The notes under the pieces: model-generated | The model's input: only the letters and a program-made list of their open reading frames with translations | What the model was told of the DNA's origin: nothing | Database searches by the model: none | Assembly (NCBI GenBank): GCA_016844955.1 | Contig: JAERTH010000016.1 | Location: forward strand, 1-33,392 | Length of the DNA: 33,392 bases | Reading direction: 5' to 3' | Source of the DNA: Fidelibacterota bacterium | GTDB taxonomy: Bacteria; Fidelibacterota; UBA8477; JABMPR01 | Position numbers and translations under genes: made by a program | Part shown: piece by piece, positions 15,203-23,141 of the stretch | Position numbering within the stretch: the first letter of the stretch is position 1 | Layout of the letters: the number at the start of each line of letters is the position of its first letter

Positions 15203-16081
15203 TCAGGGTGTAGCAAACAGATCAGGGACTACAATCTGGTTGTGTAATGCAGCCAGCGTCAAAGGGGCGGACTCCTTTAAATAATACAGCATTGAATCTA
15301 TTTCGACCTGGGGTACTTCATAGCGACTGATAAACCTGATCCTTGGTTGATGCTCCGCTATCTGACAATGTTCCGCTACACCGCTGGTTAATTGGCTCAC
15401 GAGTCTGTCATTGGGGTTCAATATTGTGGTCTGGAATCCTCTTTCAATCAGCATCTCTTTGAAAAGCTGAGCCTGGTATCCATAATGAGTACAGCCCAGA
15501 AATGCAAAGACTGAATGCAGACCGGGAGTGAGTTGTCCGATTGCTTCGGAGATATAATCTTCCAGCAATTTCCGACTGGTGGCTCCGGTAAAATCATTGG
15601 ATATGGCATGTGCCAATTCCGGACAAGCCTGGGCAACAATTCTTGATTGGGCTGCATCTATGAGTCGAGGGTAGGTACCTGCTTCAGTGGTTGTTTCAGT
15701 CGCAAAAATAATCAATCCAAAATCCGGAGAAGTATGTAACTGCTCATTGCATAAACTCACACCAGCATTCACAATCCCTTTTACGGGAATTGGAGCTTGA
15801 CTGGCAAAGCTGGTTTCATCGTAAATTACACTCAGCGTATTACAGGCTATAGCTATCTCATCAGGGGTATATCTATTATAAGCGGCATGTAGAAACTGAT
15901 CGAATAATTCGATGCGTTCAGCCTGAGTCTTTAATGAGTTGTATCCAATGCGATCATGGGGTGTTGCGTTGACGTACAAAAGTTCAATTTCGGAACCTGC
16001 TTTGCCAGCGGTTAATACTCTCTCAATTCCGGCACATACGGATAAACCACCCAATCCAGAATCTGTAATCATCCATCTCAT
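15203..16081 (-). CDS. murI: glutamate racemase
   Basis: A 292-residue Asp/Glu racemase-family enzyme. It converts L-glutamate to the D-glutamate needed for peptidoglycan stem peptides. ITDSGLGGLSV (5-15) supplies the N-terminal Asp/Ser pair, Cys80 in IACNTLSV and Cys197 in LGCTHYGY are the two catalytic thiols, and VNAGV and FATETTTEAGTYP match the usual substrate-loop positions. The sequence is somewhat divergent from textbook MurI (for example VNATPHDRIGYNS in place of GD...PYG), so relaxed specificity or an aspartate racemase is possible. The start lies 9 nt after the M14 peptidase gene, so the two are co-transcribed. No clear ribosome site precedes the ATG, suggesting coupled translation. 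Confidence 0.85.
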   Translation of the reverse strand: MRWMITDSGLGGLSVCAGIERVLTAGKAGSEIELLYVNATPHDRIGYNSLKTQAERIELFDQFLHAAYNRYTPDEIAIACNTLSVIYDETSFASQAPIPVKGIVNAGVSLCNEQLHTSPDFGLIIFATETTTEAGTYPRLIDAAQSRIVAQACPELAHAISNDFTGATSRKLLEDYISEAIGQLTPGLHSVFAFLGCTHYGYQAQLFKEMLIERGFQTTILNPNDRLVSQLTSGVAEHCQIAEHQPRIRFISRYEVPQVEIDSMLYYLKESAPLTLAALHNQIVVPDLFATP

Positions 16082-16090
16082 TGTTGGTGA

Positions 16091-16801
16091 TCAGCCCAGA
16101 TGGGAGTTGTAGTATCCTGTAAGCAAGTCATTCAATACAGGGAGGTGCAGGGTTCGGATGTCGCTGGGTTTCTCCTGGGGCAATTCGTAAGTAATAATTG
16201 GAATCTGCTGTTCAGCACACCAGGAACCAAATGAGCCGGGGGTGGCATACCCAACATCCGACACCATCTCCATCTTTGTACGACGTGCCATATCTCGGGC
16301 AATTTCTGAGGACTGGGGATCATCCATACATCCCAGAAATCCATGGATGGATACTATCAGCTTTGGTTTCAACGATTGAAGCAGATCAATAATGGCTTGC
16401 GTTTCAGGTTCAGAACCTGGGCTTGCACCGGGGCTCAGAGCAATATTTTGAGGCCCATCAGGTTTGTTGCGATAGTAGACAGGATCAGGTGACCAATTGG
16501 CAGCGGGATAATTGCGATTCAAATCCACTCCATTGGCATTGCAGCGGGTTCCAGCCAGTACCCCATCCGGATTCGCAGCCAAAATGATATCAACCTTAAT
16601 TAATTCCGGTTTTAAGGATCGCATGCTTTCAGACAACAAGACTGTTGAAAGACTTTCATCGCCATGAATAGAGCCCATCACTAATATTTCAGATTTTTTG
16701 AATGGCGCTTCGAATATTTGAAGTGGCAATCCGTTTACACTTTGACCAAAAGTCCGGCCTTTATAGTGCAGGGGACCAAGCTCAGTATTGGAGTGAGGCA
16801 T
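16091..16801 (-). CDS. M14 zinc carboxypeptidase, murein tripeptide amidase-like
   Basis: A 236-residue protein without signal peptide. Zinc ligands are His46 and Glu49 in GSIHGDES and His153 in VSIHGFLG. Substrate-binding residues are Arg86/Asn95-Arg96 in GTRCNANGVDLNRNYP, and the catalytic base is Glu206 in ITYELPQE. This compact cytoplasmic form resembles MpaA, which cuts the gamma-D-Glu-diaminopimelate bond of murein tripeptide during cell-wall recycling. Being next to a glutamate racemase (9 nt) supports a role with cell-wall peptides, since its product would contain D-Glu. It begins 22 nt after the TPR sensor kinase gene. Specificity between MpaA-type amidase and general carboxypeptidase cannot be fixed from sequence alone. 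Confidence 0.83.
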   Translation of the reverse strand: MPHSNTELGPLHYKGRTFGQSVNGLPLQIFEAPFKKSEILVMGSIHGDESLSTVLLSESMRSLKPELIKVDIILAANPDGVLAGTRCNANGVDLNRNYPAANWSPDPVYYRNKPDGPQNIALSPGASPGSEPETQAIIDLLQSLKPKLIVSIHGFLGCMDDPQSSEIARDMARRTKMEMVSDVGYATPGSFGSWCAEQQIPIITYELPQEKPSDIRTLHLPVLNDLLTGYYNSHLG

Positions 16802-16823
16802 ACTTGATTAACTAGATACTAAA

Positions 16824-19016
16824 TCAGGTGGTGGCAGGTGAAGGTGCTGATTTAGGGCCGGGTTCTTCAGCCAGTTCCGGACTCATACAAGGAATTTGAA
16901 AATAGAAAACGCTACCTGATGGTTCAGCATCGCGATAACCAACTTCACCACCATGCTGTTCTACGATCATCTGAGAAACCGCAAGTCCAAGACCAGAACC
17001 AAGACCTTTTGCAGTTTTCTTGGTTTTTAATTGGGCGTACTTATCAAAAATTCTGTGTTGCTGTTCTGGATCTACACCTGGTCCATTGTCAGTAACGCTG
17101 AAATAGAGGAAGGACTCACCCAGTTTCTGGTGTTCCTGAAGACTGACCTTAATTCTGGTACCACGAGGAGTATGTTCAATGGCATTGCTGATAAAATTGG
17201 TTATTACCTGTTCAATTTTCAAGGCATCGCACTGACAACTGGGTAATCCATCTGGTGCATCCAGACTCACTTCCATTTCACTTTGTTTGGCTACAGGGTC
17301 CAACATCTGTACGGCTGTATTTACCAGGGGTTTCAAGGCAACTTGAGTCTTGTTGAGAATCATCTTACCGGCTTCAAATTTAGAGAGATCAAGCATTTCG
17401 TTAACCAGTTGAAGCATTTTCTGACTGGTCTTGCGAATAGTGATGGCTATCTCACGGATTCGCTCATAGGGTTTCTCCCCCATCTTTAACAGTTCAGCAA
17501 AACCAAAAACTGAAGTAAGCGGACTTTTCAGGTCATGAACCAACATTGCTGTAAAGTCAGCTTTGATACGTATAGCCTGCTCCATTTTTTCCTGCTCAGT
17601 CCGGCGAATCAGTCGGCTACGATAGAAAACAAACGCCAGAATGAGGATCATCATTGCCAGAGAAAAGGCAAACACGACCCACATCACAGTAAATTGTCGT
17701 TTGTACTCTATTTCCTTGATGAGGGCGGCACCCTTCAGCTCATCCAACTCACGATCTCGCTTATCCAGCTCATAGCGGATTTCAAGTTCAGCAACCCGTT
17801 TGTTTCCCTGTTGACGATTTATTTCATCACGGGTCAGTTGCAGCGCTTTCTGATACTTCAGCGCTTGTTTTGCCTGGCCAAAGCGTGAATATGCAGTTGT
17901 TAGCAAGTGATTGGCTCGCTCAATAGTTAGTAGATCATGGACATCCTGGGCAACATCCAACCCGGATAGCATGGCACGGAGGGAACTCACTTTATCATTT
18001 TCCTGCATATAGAGCTCACCCAACTGAAGGAAGATTTCTGCAGAAATTGAGTTTTCGCCGGCAGCTTCTGCCATTTGTTGGCCCTGTTTATAATACTGAA
18101 CACTCTTTTCGATGTCCCCTGATTCCTGGTACACTCTGGCAACATCACTTAGCGCCAGTGCTATTTCACCCGGACTCCCGCTGGTGCGTTTCATGTCCAG
18201 AGCATCTAGAAAATACTTTTGCGCCGTATTCAATTGGAGCTGATGATAATAAAGCTCACCCAAACTGGTATACAGATTGGCCAGCAGGGCAAAAGCGGAA
18301 TGTTTATCGGCGATTACCAGGGCCTGTGCCAGGTGGTCTTCGGCTTCATCAAACCGCCGCAAGGTCATCAGCGACTGGGCCACACGATTCTCACTAACCA
18401 AAACCCCTTCATGATCATCGATATTCTTATAAATGGAGACAGCTCGTTCAAAAAATTTGAGTGCCTTTTCTGTCTGTCCCCACTGAGAGAACACAGTACC
18501 TATGACCATAACCGTCACGGCAACTTCAGATTCTTTGTCGATATCCTCAAAAATCATCAAGGATCGTAAGAAATAATCAAGACTTTGATCACTTTGATTG
18601 AGCAGGCTGTATGTCGTTCCAATGGTTCTCAGGGTCCTGGCGATCTGGAAGTCATCTGAAAGATATTCAAATTTATTTAGAGCCAGGGTCGCATTATCCA
18701 GAGCTTCTCTGTAATTCTGGGCCTGAATATAATAGTTGGTAAGATTTGTGTGGGCAACCGCCTGACCATATTGATCCTGCAATGATGTGGCTAAATCAAG
18801 AGCCAGATTCGCATACCTCTGACTTTTTTTCCATTCAGTCCCGGCATGTGCGTCTGATAGTTGATTCATCAGATCAACCGTCTCACCTTCAGTAGTACTT
18901 CTCAGGATTCTTTTCAGGCTGTCAACCTGGGCAGGTTCGTCTTCTGCAAAGAGACTGGAGGTCATAACAATGAGCAAGCAGACAACGAGCGGTTTGGCAT
19001 GTCCTAATCTAAACAA
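16824..19016 (-). CDS. TPR-containing membrane sensor histidine kinase
   Basis: A 730-residue protein. A signal-anchor or cleavable signal (5-24) is followed by a periplasmic array of about nine TPR-like repeats (55-400, e.g. AQNYREALDNATLALNKFE, GQTEKALKFFERAVSIY, GDIEKSVQYYKQG). A coiled stretch (400-440) leads to a membrane span at about 442-465, then a HisKA domain with phosphoacceptor His494 in MLVHDLKSPLTSVFGF. The HATPase domain has the N box NFISNAIEHTP, G1 DNGPGVD and G2 GLGSGLGLAV. The acceptor regulator is not adjacent. This TPR-HK layout is common in Bacteroidota. Start is TTG with GTGGAG 6 nt upstream, which I prefer to downstream Met codons since the signal sequence needs it. 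It heads an apparent operon with an M14 peptidase and MurI. Confidence 0.92.
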   Translation of the reverse strand: MFRLGHAKPLVVCLLIVMTSSLFAEDEPAQVDSLKRILRSTTEGETVDLMNQLSDAHAGTEWKKSQRYANLALDLATSLQDQYGQAVAHTNLTNYYIQAQNYREALDNATLALNKFEYLSDDFQIARTLRTIGTTYSLLNQSDQSLDYFLRSLMIFEDIDKESEVAVTVMVIGTVFSQWGQTEKALKFFERAVSIYKNIDDHEGVLVSENRVAQSLMTLRRFDEAEDHLAQALVIADKHSAFALLANLYTSLGELYYHQLQLNTAQKYFLDALDMKRTSGSPGEIALALSDVARVYQESGDIEKSVQYYKQGQQMAEAAGENSISAEIFLQLGELYMQENDKVSSLRAMLSGLDVAQDVHDLLTIERANHLLTTAYSRFGQAKQALKYQKALQLTRDEINRQQGNKRVAELEIRYELDKRDRELDELKGAALIKEIEYKRQFTVMWVVFAFSLAMMILILAFVFYRSRLIRRTEQEKMEQAIRIKADFTAMLVHDLKSPLTSVFGFAELLKMGEKPYERIREIAITIRKTSQKMLQLVNEMLDLSKFEAGKMILNKTQVALKPLVNTAVQMLDPVAKQSEMEVSLDAPDGLPSCQCDALKIEQVITNFISNAIEHTPRGTRIKVSLQEHQKLGESFLYFSVTDNGPGVDPEQQHRIFDKYAQLKTKKTAKGLGSGLGLAVSQMIVEQHGGEVGYRDAEPSGSVFYFQIPCMSPELAEEPGPKSAPSPATT

Positions 19017-19171
19017 GGCATCTCCACTAAATTCGTTTATGAATCGCTATGTAACATTACCTTCTAATTTGAACCGACATAGAAACAGCACTAATCTAGT
19101 ATTTTACATGGGGGGAGTCAATTCGTTGCTCATTTTTTGTCCGGTTCAAGCCCGTAAACAATTCAATTGAT

Positions 19172-19199
19172 TTGGAAACAAATGTAAGATTGATATATT
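19172..19199 (+). promoter_or_regulatory. possible promoter of the DUF4835-like gene
   Basis: TTGGAA (19172-19177) and TATATT (19194-19199) are 16 nt apart, close to a housekeeping sigma-factor pattern. Initiation would fall about 19206, only a few nt before the ATG at 19209, where no ribosome site is visible, so the message could be nearly leaderless. FCB promoters may follow different consensus sequences, so this is tentative. Confidence 0.3.
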
Positions 19200-19208
19200 T
19201 TAACAATT

Positions 19209-20039
19209 ATGAGAAAAACAATACTTCTAGTGCTTCTCTGGGCAATCAGTCTTATGGGTCAGGGGATAAAAGCTGAGATCAATCTTGAGGCAGAAAACCT
19301 GGATGATATACCACGACAGGCGGTTCACATGCTTGCGTCTGATATCTCCTATTACATTGAAAATACACAGTGGAGCTTTGATGATCTTCCCACGGATTTT
19401 GTCATCCAGGCTACCATTTACCTGGATGGTTTTACAGAGTCGGGGAATCAAAAAATTTATAATGCCAAGGCATTCTGGGCCAATGGGGATGACCAGAAAT
19501 ATTTTGATAAAAGTTGGCAATTTGTATTTAATCAAGGAGATGCTCTCACCCGGACAAGCCAATTTAATTCTTTGAGTTCCTTCATAGACTATTGGGTTTA
19601 TTTAATACTCGGTGGAGATCTGGATACCTGGAGTGAATTTGGTGGCAGCCAATTGTATACGAAGGCGCAGGAAGTCGCTCGCATGGGTACCAATGATGCC
19701 TATTCCCTGGGCTGGAAGGACCGCCTGGAAGACATTGAAAAGCTCAATCGCAATCAGAATTATCGTAAAATGAAATTCGCGTATTACGAAGCAATCGACC
19801 TGTGGGATACTGGAAATAAGAAAGAAGCCCTGGTTCCCCTGGAAGCTTTCATAAGCAATCTGGAAGTCAGTATCAAACGCCAGGACTCCAGAATTTTTAC
19901 CCAGAATTTCCTGAATGCAAAATACCAGGAATTGGGTGATTTTCTGTATGAAGTAGGTGAGATATCATTTTTAAGGCGGCTCATGAGGGTAGATGATGAT
20001 CATCGTGAGCACTATGAAGAGATTCTGGTCGACTGGTAA
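19209..20039 (+). CDS. exported DUF4835-like protein
   Basis: A 276-residue protein with a signal peptide (MRKTILLVLLWAISLMGQG). The mature part has the pattern I associate with DUF4835, widespread in Bacteroidota: a first domain of strands (FVIQATIYLDGF, IYNAKAFWANG, WQFVFNQGD), then SSFIDYWVYLILGGDLDTW, EFGGSQLYTKAQEVARMG, GWKDRLEDIEKLNRN and YYEAIDLW. Pipelines sometimes link this family to type IX secretion (PorD), which I recall but cannot confirm. The T9SS-tagged proteins elsewhere in the window make such a role reasonable. No ribosome site is seen before the ATG. Divergent from the TPR kinase gene; 33 nt ahead of the GNAT gene. Family call is fairly confident, function is not. Confidence 0.7.
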   Translation: MRKTILLVLLWAISLMGQGIKAEINLEAENLDDIPRQAVHMLASDISYYIENTQWSFDDLPTDFVIQATIYLDGFTESGNQKIYNAKAFWANGDDQKYFDKSWQFVFNQGDALTRTSQFNSLSSFIDYWVYLILGGDLDTWSEFGGSQLYTKAQEVARMGTNDAYSLGWKDRLEDIEKLNRNQNYRKMKFAYYEAIDLWDTGNKKEALVPLEAFISNLEVSIKRQDSRIFTQNFLNAKYQELGDFLYEVGEISFLRRLMRVDDDHREHYEEILVDW

Positions 20040-20072
20040 GCTAAACCTCCTCCTGATTATTTTCCTCACACT

Positions 20073-20603
20073 ATGAAAATCCTTCAGACCCAGCGTCTAC
20101 TTCTGCGGAAAATGTCGCTAGCGGATTCTGATTTTATCCTTGAGTTATTGAACACTCCAAAATGGCATAAATATATTGGTGATTACGGAATAGATACATT
20201 GGAGAAGGCCAGTGACTATTTGAGGGCAAGGGTGCTTCCCAATTATGAAAAATTCGGTTTTGGCTTTTACATTATTGAACGCCTGGAAGACAGGGTGCGG
20301 ATAGGGAATTGCGGACTGGCAGTCAGAGAGGGCCTCCCGACTCCTGACATTGGCTATTCATTGCTTCCTCAGTATGAAGGCCAGGGATATGCCTTTGAAG
20401 CGGCTTCTGCCACAGTGGAGTACGCAGTGAACACCCATGAGCTTGAACACATATCCGCTATCACAACGGTCGATAATACACGCTCCAGAAAACTCCTGAA
20501 TAAACTGGGAATGAAGTTCAAAAAAATGACTACATTGGTCGGTGATAATGAAGAACTGATGCTCTACGGCATCGATGCATCCAAAATTAAGAGGGGACTA
20601 TGA
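20073..20603 (+). CDS. GNAT acetyltransferase, RimJ/RimL type
   Basis: A 176-residue cytoplasmic N-acetyltransferase. The typical start TQRLLLRKMSLADSDFILELLN (beta-1/helix-1) is followed by IGNCGLAVREGLPTPDIGYSLLPQYEGQGYAFEAA, where the acetyl-CoA loop is QYEGQGYA (the Q/R-x-x-G-x-G/A pattern). ISAITTVDNTRSRKLLNKLGMKF is the C-terminal signature of the Acetyltransf_3 group. Substrates of this group include ribosomal protein N-termini, amino acids and small molecules; here none can be assigned. Its last 4 nt overlap the start of the DUF1460-like lipoprotein gene, so the pair is translationally coupled. Confidence 0.9.
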   Translation: MKILQTQRLLLRKMSLADSDFILELLNTPKWHKYIGDYGIDTLEKASDYLRARVLPNYEKFGFGFYIIERLEDRVRIGNCGLAVREGLPTPDIGYSLLPQYEGQGYAFEAASATVEYAVNTHELEHISAITTVDNTRSRKLLNKLGMKFKKMTTLVGDNEELMLYGIDASKIKRGL

Positions 20604-21445
20604 ACGTCTTAAAATCCGTCGTTATGTTGACACTGTTGATAACACTAATAAGCTGTCAGGAAACGATTAGCAATGATGAGTGGATTGCCCAACTGCCACA
20701 GCCCTGGACATTGAGTCAACAGGAAATGAGTGAAATTCTCCCTCAATTTCAGAAGCGCTTCCCAAATTTTCAGACCCGCTTAAAGCATTTTGCAATGTGG
20801 CGTGTTGGTACACCCTATGAAATCTTCCAACTGGGAGAGGAAATAGAACCGGATACAGACCCCATTATCCGCTATGATGTTTCTGATTGCACGGGCCACA
20901 ACCTTACCTGTCTTGCTGCAGCGAAAAGCAATTCCTGGGACGAAGCCCGCGCCAATATGATAGACATTCATTATAAGCCCCTTCCCAATGGTGATAAACA
21001 ACCGAGTTACAAATCTCGATGGCATTATACAGCGGACCGCATCACTCAACATCCCAACACAGTCGATATAACTCGTACTCTACTCCCCCTGATCGCTCTC
21101 GATTCTATTAAGATCACGCTGAATAAAAAAGAGGATGGTGATGAGTTCCTTGAACTTGGCTGGGATCGCCCTGTAACCTTATACTATATCCCCAATTCCC
21201 AGATTAATGCTGATCTTCTGGCAAAGCTACCTGAAGTAGTGGGCGTCGCTTTTGTTAAGGAAAAGTATTTCAAAATGGGCATTGTCATGGGACATGAAGG
21301 GATGATCATTGATGGAAAATATCTGCTACACGCCTCCCAGTCGGCTGGTAAAACAGTGAAACTTGATTTTCTCAACTACTATTTTCCTGAGGACGGCACC
21401 TTTTTTGGAGGAATCATGATATTTGAATTCAAGGAAAATGCTTAA
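20600..21445 (+). CDS. DUF1460-like (amidase-like) lipoprotein
   Basis: A 281-residue lipoprotein with lipobox LISC (Cys19). The catalytic pattern resembles PF07313 (DUF1460, N-acetylmuramoyl-L-alanine amidase-like, NlpC/P60 fold): Cys97 in RYDVSDCTGHNLTCLAA, SYKSRWHYTADRI (136-148, usual SR-HY motif), His232 in IVMGHEGMII, and LLHASQSAGKTVKLDFLNYY (242-261). In that family the Cys and His cut peptidoglycan stem peptides. The usual DC-TFVE is DC-TGHN here, so the pocket may be altered. It would act in the periplasm. AGAGGGG precedes the ATG, and the start overlaps the GNAT stop. It is the second cysteine peptidase-type cell-wall protein in the window. Confidence 0.72.
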   Translation: MNVLKSVVMLTLLITLISCQETISNDEWIAQLPQPWTLSQQEMSEILPQFQKRFPNFQTRLKHFAMWRVGTPYEIFQLGEEIEPDTDPIIRYDVSDCTGHNLTCLAAAKSNSWDEARANMIDIHYKPLPNGDKQPSYKSRWHYTADRITQHPNTVDITRTLLPLIALDSIKITLNKKEDGDEFLELGWDRPVTLYYIPNSQINADLLAKLPEVVGVAFVKEKYFKMGIVMGHEGMIIDGKYLLHASQSAGKTVKLDFLNYYFPEDGTFFGGIMIFEFKENA

Positions 21446-21488
21446 GGCAATCAACACTTTTGTTTAAAATATGGAATGAGGGGCAATA

Positions 21489-21887
21489 ATGATCACCAAA
21501 TCACTATCCACAAGCAAACACAGTCAGTTTGTCAATATTACCGGCATGGTACAGGAAGCATTGACAGAAAGTGGTATACAAACTGGAATCCTGACCGTCT
21601 TTGTTTCACACACCACGGCAGGAATTACCATCAATGAAAATGCTGATCCAAATGTTGTCCATGATTTAATGGGTGTTCTGGATAGAATGGTTCCCTGGGA
21701 GCATCCAGAGTATCGGCATTATGAAGGGAATACAGCAGCCCATATGAAAGCATCACTCATGGGAAATTCAGCCCAGGTCATCGTAGAGGATGGTCAACTG
21801 CAGTTGGGAACCTGGCAAGGCATCTTCTTTTGTGAATTTGATGGCCCCCGTCAGCGACGGATTGGAATTCAAGTGGTAGGCAGCTAG
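21489..21887 (+). CDS. yjbQ: YjbQ family protein (UPF0047)
   Basis: A 132-residue protein of full family length. Signature segments are FVSHTTAGITINENADPNVVHDLM (with SHTT and NENAD), RHYEGNTAAHMKASLMG (with EGN-AAH), and the C-terminal GTWQGIFFCEFDGPRQRRI. These trimeric proteins have a metal-binding site formed by the conserved His and Asp/Glu residues; E. coli YjbQ has a weak thiamine-phosphate synthase activity, but the true role is unsettled. GAGGGG sits 6 nt before the ATG. It is convergent with the amidohydrolase lipoprotein gene, with one nt between stops. No TPP riboswitch or thi gene is nearby, so I would not infer a thiamine role from context. Confidence 0.95.
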   Translation: MITKSLSTSKHSQFVNITGMVQEALTESGIQTGILTVFVSHTTAGITINENADPNVVHDLMGVLDRMVPWEHPEYRHYEGNTAAHMKASLMGNSAQVIVEDGQLQLGTWQGIFFCEFDGPRQRRIGIQVVGS

Positions 21888-21888
21888 T

Positions 21889-23076
21889 TTAGGGAAGTCT
21901 ATTCCGAAACAAGTCTTCTGAAAATCTCGCCCCTGTTTCCGGGTGTCGAAGTGATCGCAGCAATACAAAATTATAAAGCAGTGGATTATTGGCCTGAATC
22001 TCGTCCAGTGCTGACACCTCATCTTTTTCCAAATATCCCATAAAACCCAGAGCACCATTCTGATTCAACACATCTACTGCCGGTAAGGGATAATCACTTC
22101 CGTATAGCAGTCGTGGGTGAAGGTCGCTTCTGGATAAAATTAGTTTCAGGGGATCACCTAATTGATTCAGCAGGGTCATGGCGGAGATGTCCGCAAATAG
22201 CAACCCTTCATAGCGAGGGGTATCGAGGAGTCGCAACAACAAATTGAAATTCTCCGCTTTCCTCCGCTCTGGGTCATCCAGATCTATGGATTTTCCAGAA
22301 ACAGCACAATGGGCTACAATGACCTTCACACCGGCATCAAGTGCACGGCGCAGTCGCAAGGGGTTTCCCAGGTGTTGTCGCCCCTGCGAATCGATGGCAT
22401 GTTCGTGTCCTGCATGAGATAGTAAAACCATGTTAAGGCGCTGCATGGCCTCATAAAATGGATCGCACAGCTCGGATGAGGGATCCATCCCTTGTGCATT
22501 GGGCACCCACTTTACTACACGCGCCCCTCTGCTGGCCCACCTTTCCAATTCTCCTACAGCATCAGGACGGTAGGGATGTACTGATATTGCAGGCAACATT
22601 CTATCTGGATTTTGCTCATACAGACGCATGATATAGGCATTGGGTATATATAATTCCGACTCTTCATCATCCACTTCACCGTCCGGTGTATAATGCCGGT
22701 CAAAAGCCAGCCCCAGGAATTTATAGTGAACCGGTATATTTTCGGCCTGTGCCAGGAGATAGTTGTAGTATTGCTCATCCCCCAGAGCTTCCTCGGTTAC
22801 CCCGCCGGCATCAATAAAGTAGTTGAAGCGTGTAAATTTTATGGGGTGGACTACTGAGCGGGTGTCAGGATGTAGTTCGATACCGCTACCACTGTTACCC
22901 AAACCCAGAATATGGACATGATTATCAATTAAGGTATCACCCTCAAATGGTGCCAGAGCCTGCTGGACAAGTTGCTGAGCCTCAAGGCTTAGAGCAGATA
23001 CTGGCCGTCCATTGAAGTCTGATTTACAGGCTACCAGAAGCAGCAGAGGAAGCAGTCTTAAGTACGAATTATAAAT
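21889..23076 (-). CDS. amidohydrolase family 2 lipoprotein, start codon non-standard
   Basis: The in-frame ATG/GTG/TTG starts cut off the protein; the first TTG (22902) removes the metal motif. The frame stays open to 23091 and encodes a lipoprotein signal LRLLPLLLLVAC and then LIDNHVHILGLG, the HxH metal motif of the amidohydrolase superfamily. From an ATT at 23076 (the most sensible start: MYNSYLRLLPLLLLVAC, Cys17) the protein has 395 residues, HVH at 53-55. Later motifs fit TIM-barrel metal hydrolases of the Amidohydro_2 group: LLSHAGHEHA, VIVAHCAVSG and LLYGSDYPLP. It starts about 20 nt behind the mdh terminator, so it has its own initiation. An assembly error, frameshift or genuine ATT start remain open. 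Substrate unknown; it would act in the periplasm. Confidence 0.75.
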   Translation of the reverse strand: MYNSYLRLLPLLLLVACKSDFNGRPVSALSLEAQQLVQQALAPFEGDTLIDNHVHILGLGNSGSGIELHPDTRSVVHPIKFTRFNYFIDAGGVTEEALGDEQYYNYLLAQAENIPVHYKFLGLAFDRHYTPDGEVDDEESELYIPNAYIMRLYEQNPDRMLPAISVHPYRPDAVGELERWASRGARVVKWVPNAQGMDPSSELCDPFYEAMQRLNMVLLSHAGHEHAIDSQGRQHLGNPLRLRRALDAGVKVIVAHCAVSGKSIDLDDPERRKAENFNLLLRLLDTPRYEGLLFADISAMTLLNQLGDPLKLILSRSDLHPRLLYGSDYPLPAVDVLNQNGALGFMGYLEKDEVSALDEIQANNPLLYNFVLLRSLRHPETGARFSEDLFRNRLP

Positions 23077-23098
23077 TGGATATTGGCTCTTTTAAAAG

Positions 23099-23125
23099 AA
23101 AAGGGAGTGCAAGCACTCCCCTTTT
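23099..23125 (-). terminator. rho-independent terminator after mdh
   Basis: Inverted repeat GGGAGTG and CACTCCC with a 4-nt CAAG loop, extended across one bulge by AAAA and TTTT pairs. On the minus strand the stem is followed by CTTTTAAAAG. It begins 17 nt after the mdh stop codon and lies just ahead of the next leftward gene. Confidence 0.82.
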
Positions 23126-23141
23126 AATCTAGGAATATCGT

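Noticed and set aside
21446..21488. TPP riboswitch ahead of yjbQ
   Set aside because: The 43-nt gap is far too short for the element and no thi-box CTGAGA pattern is present.
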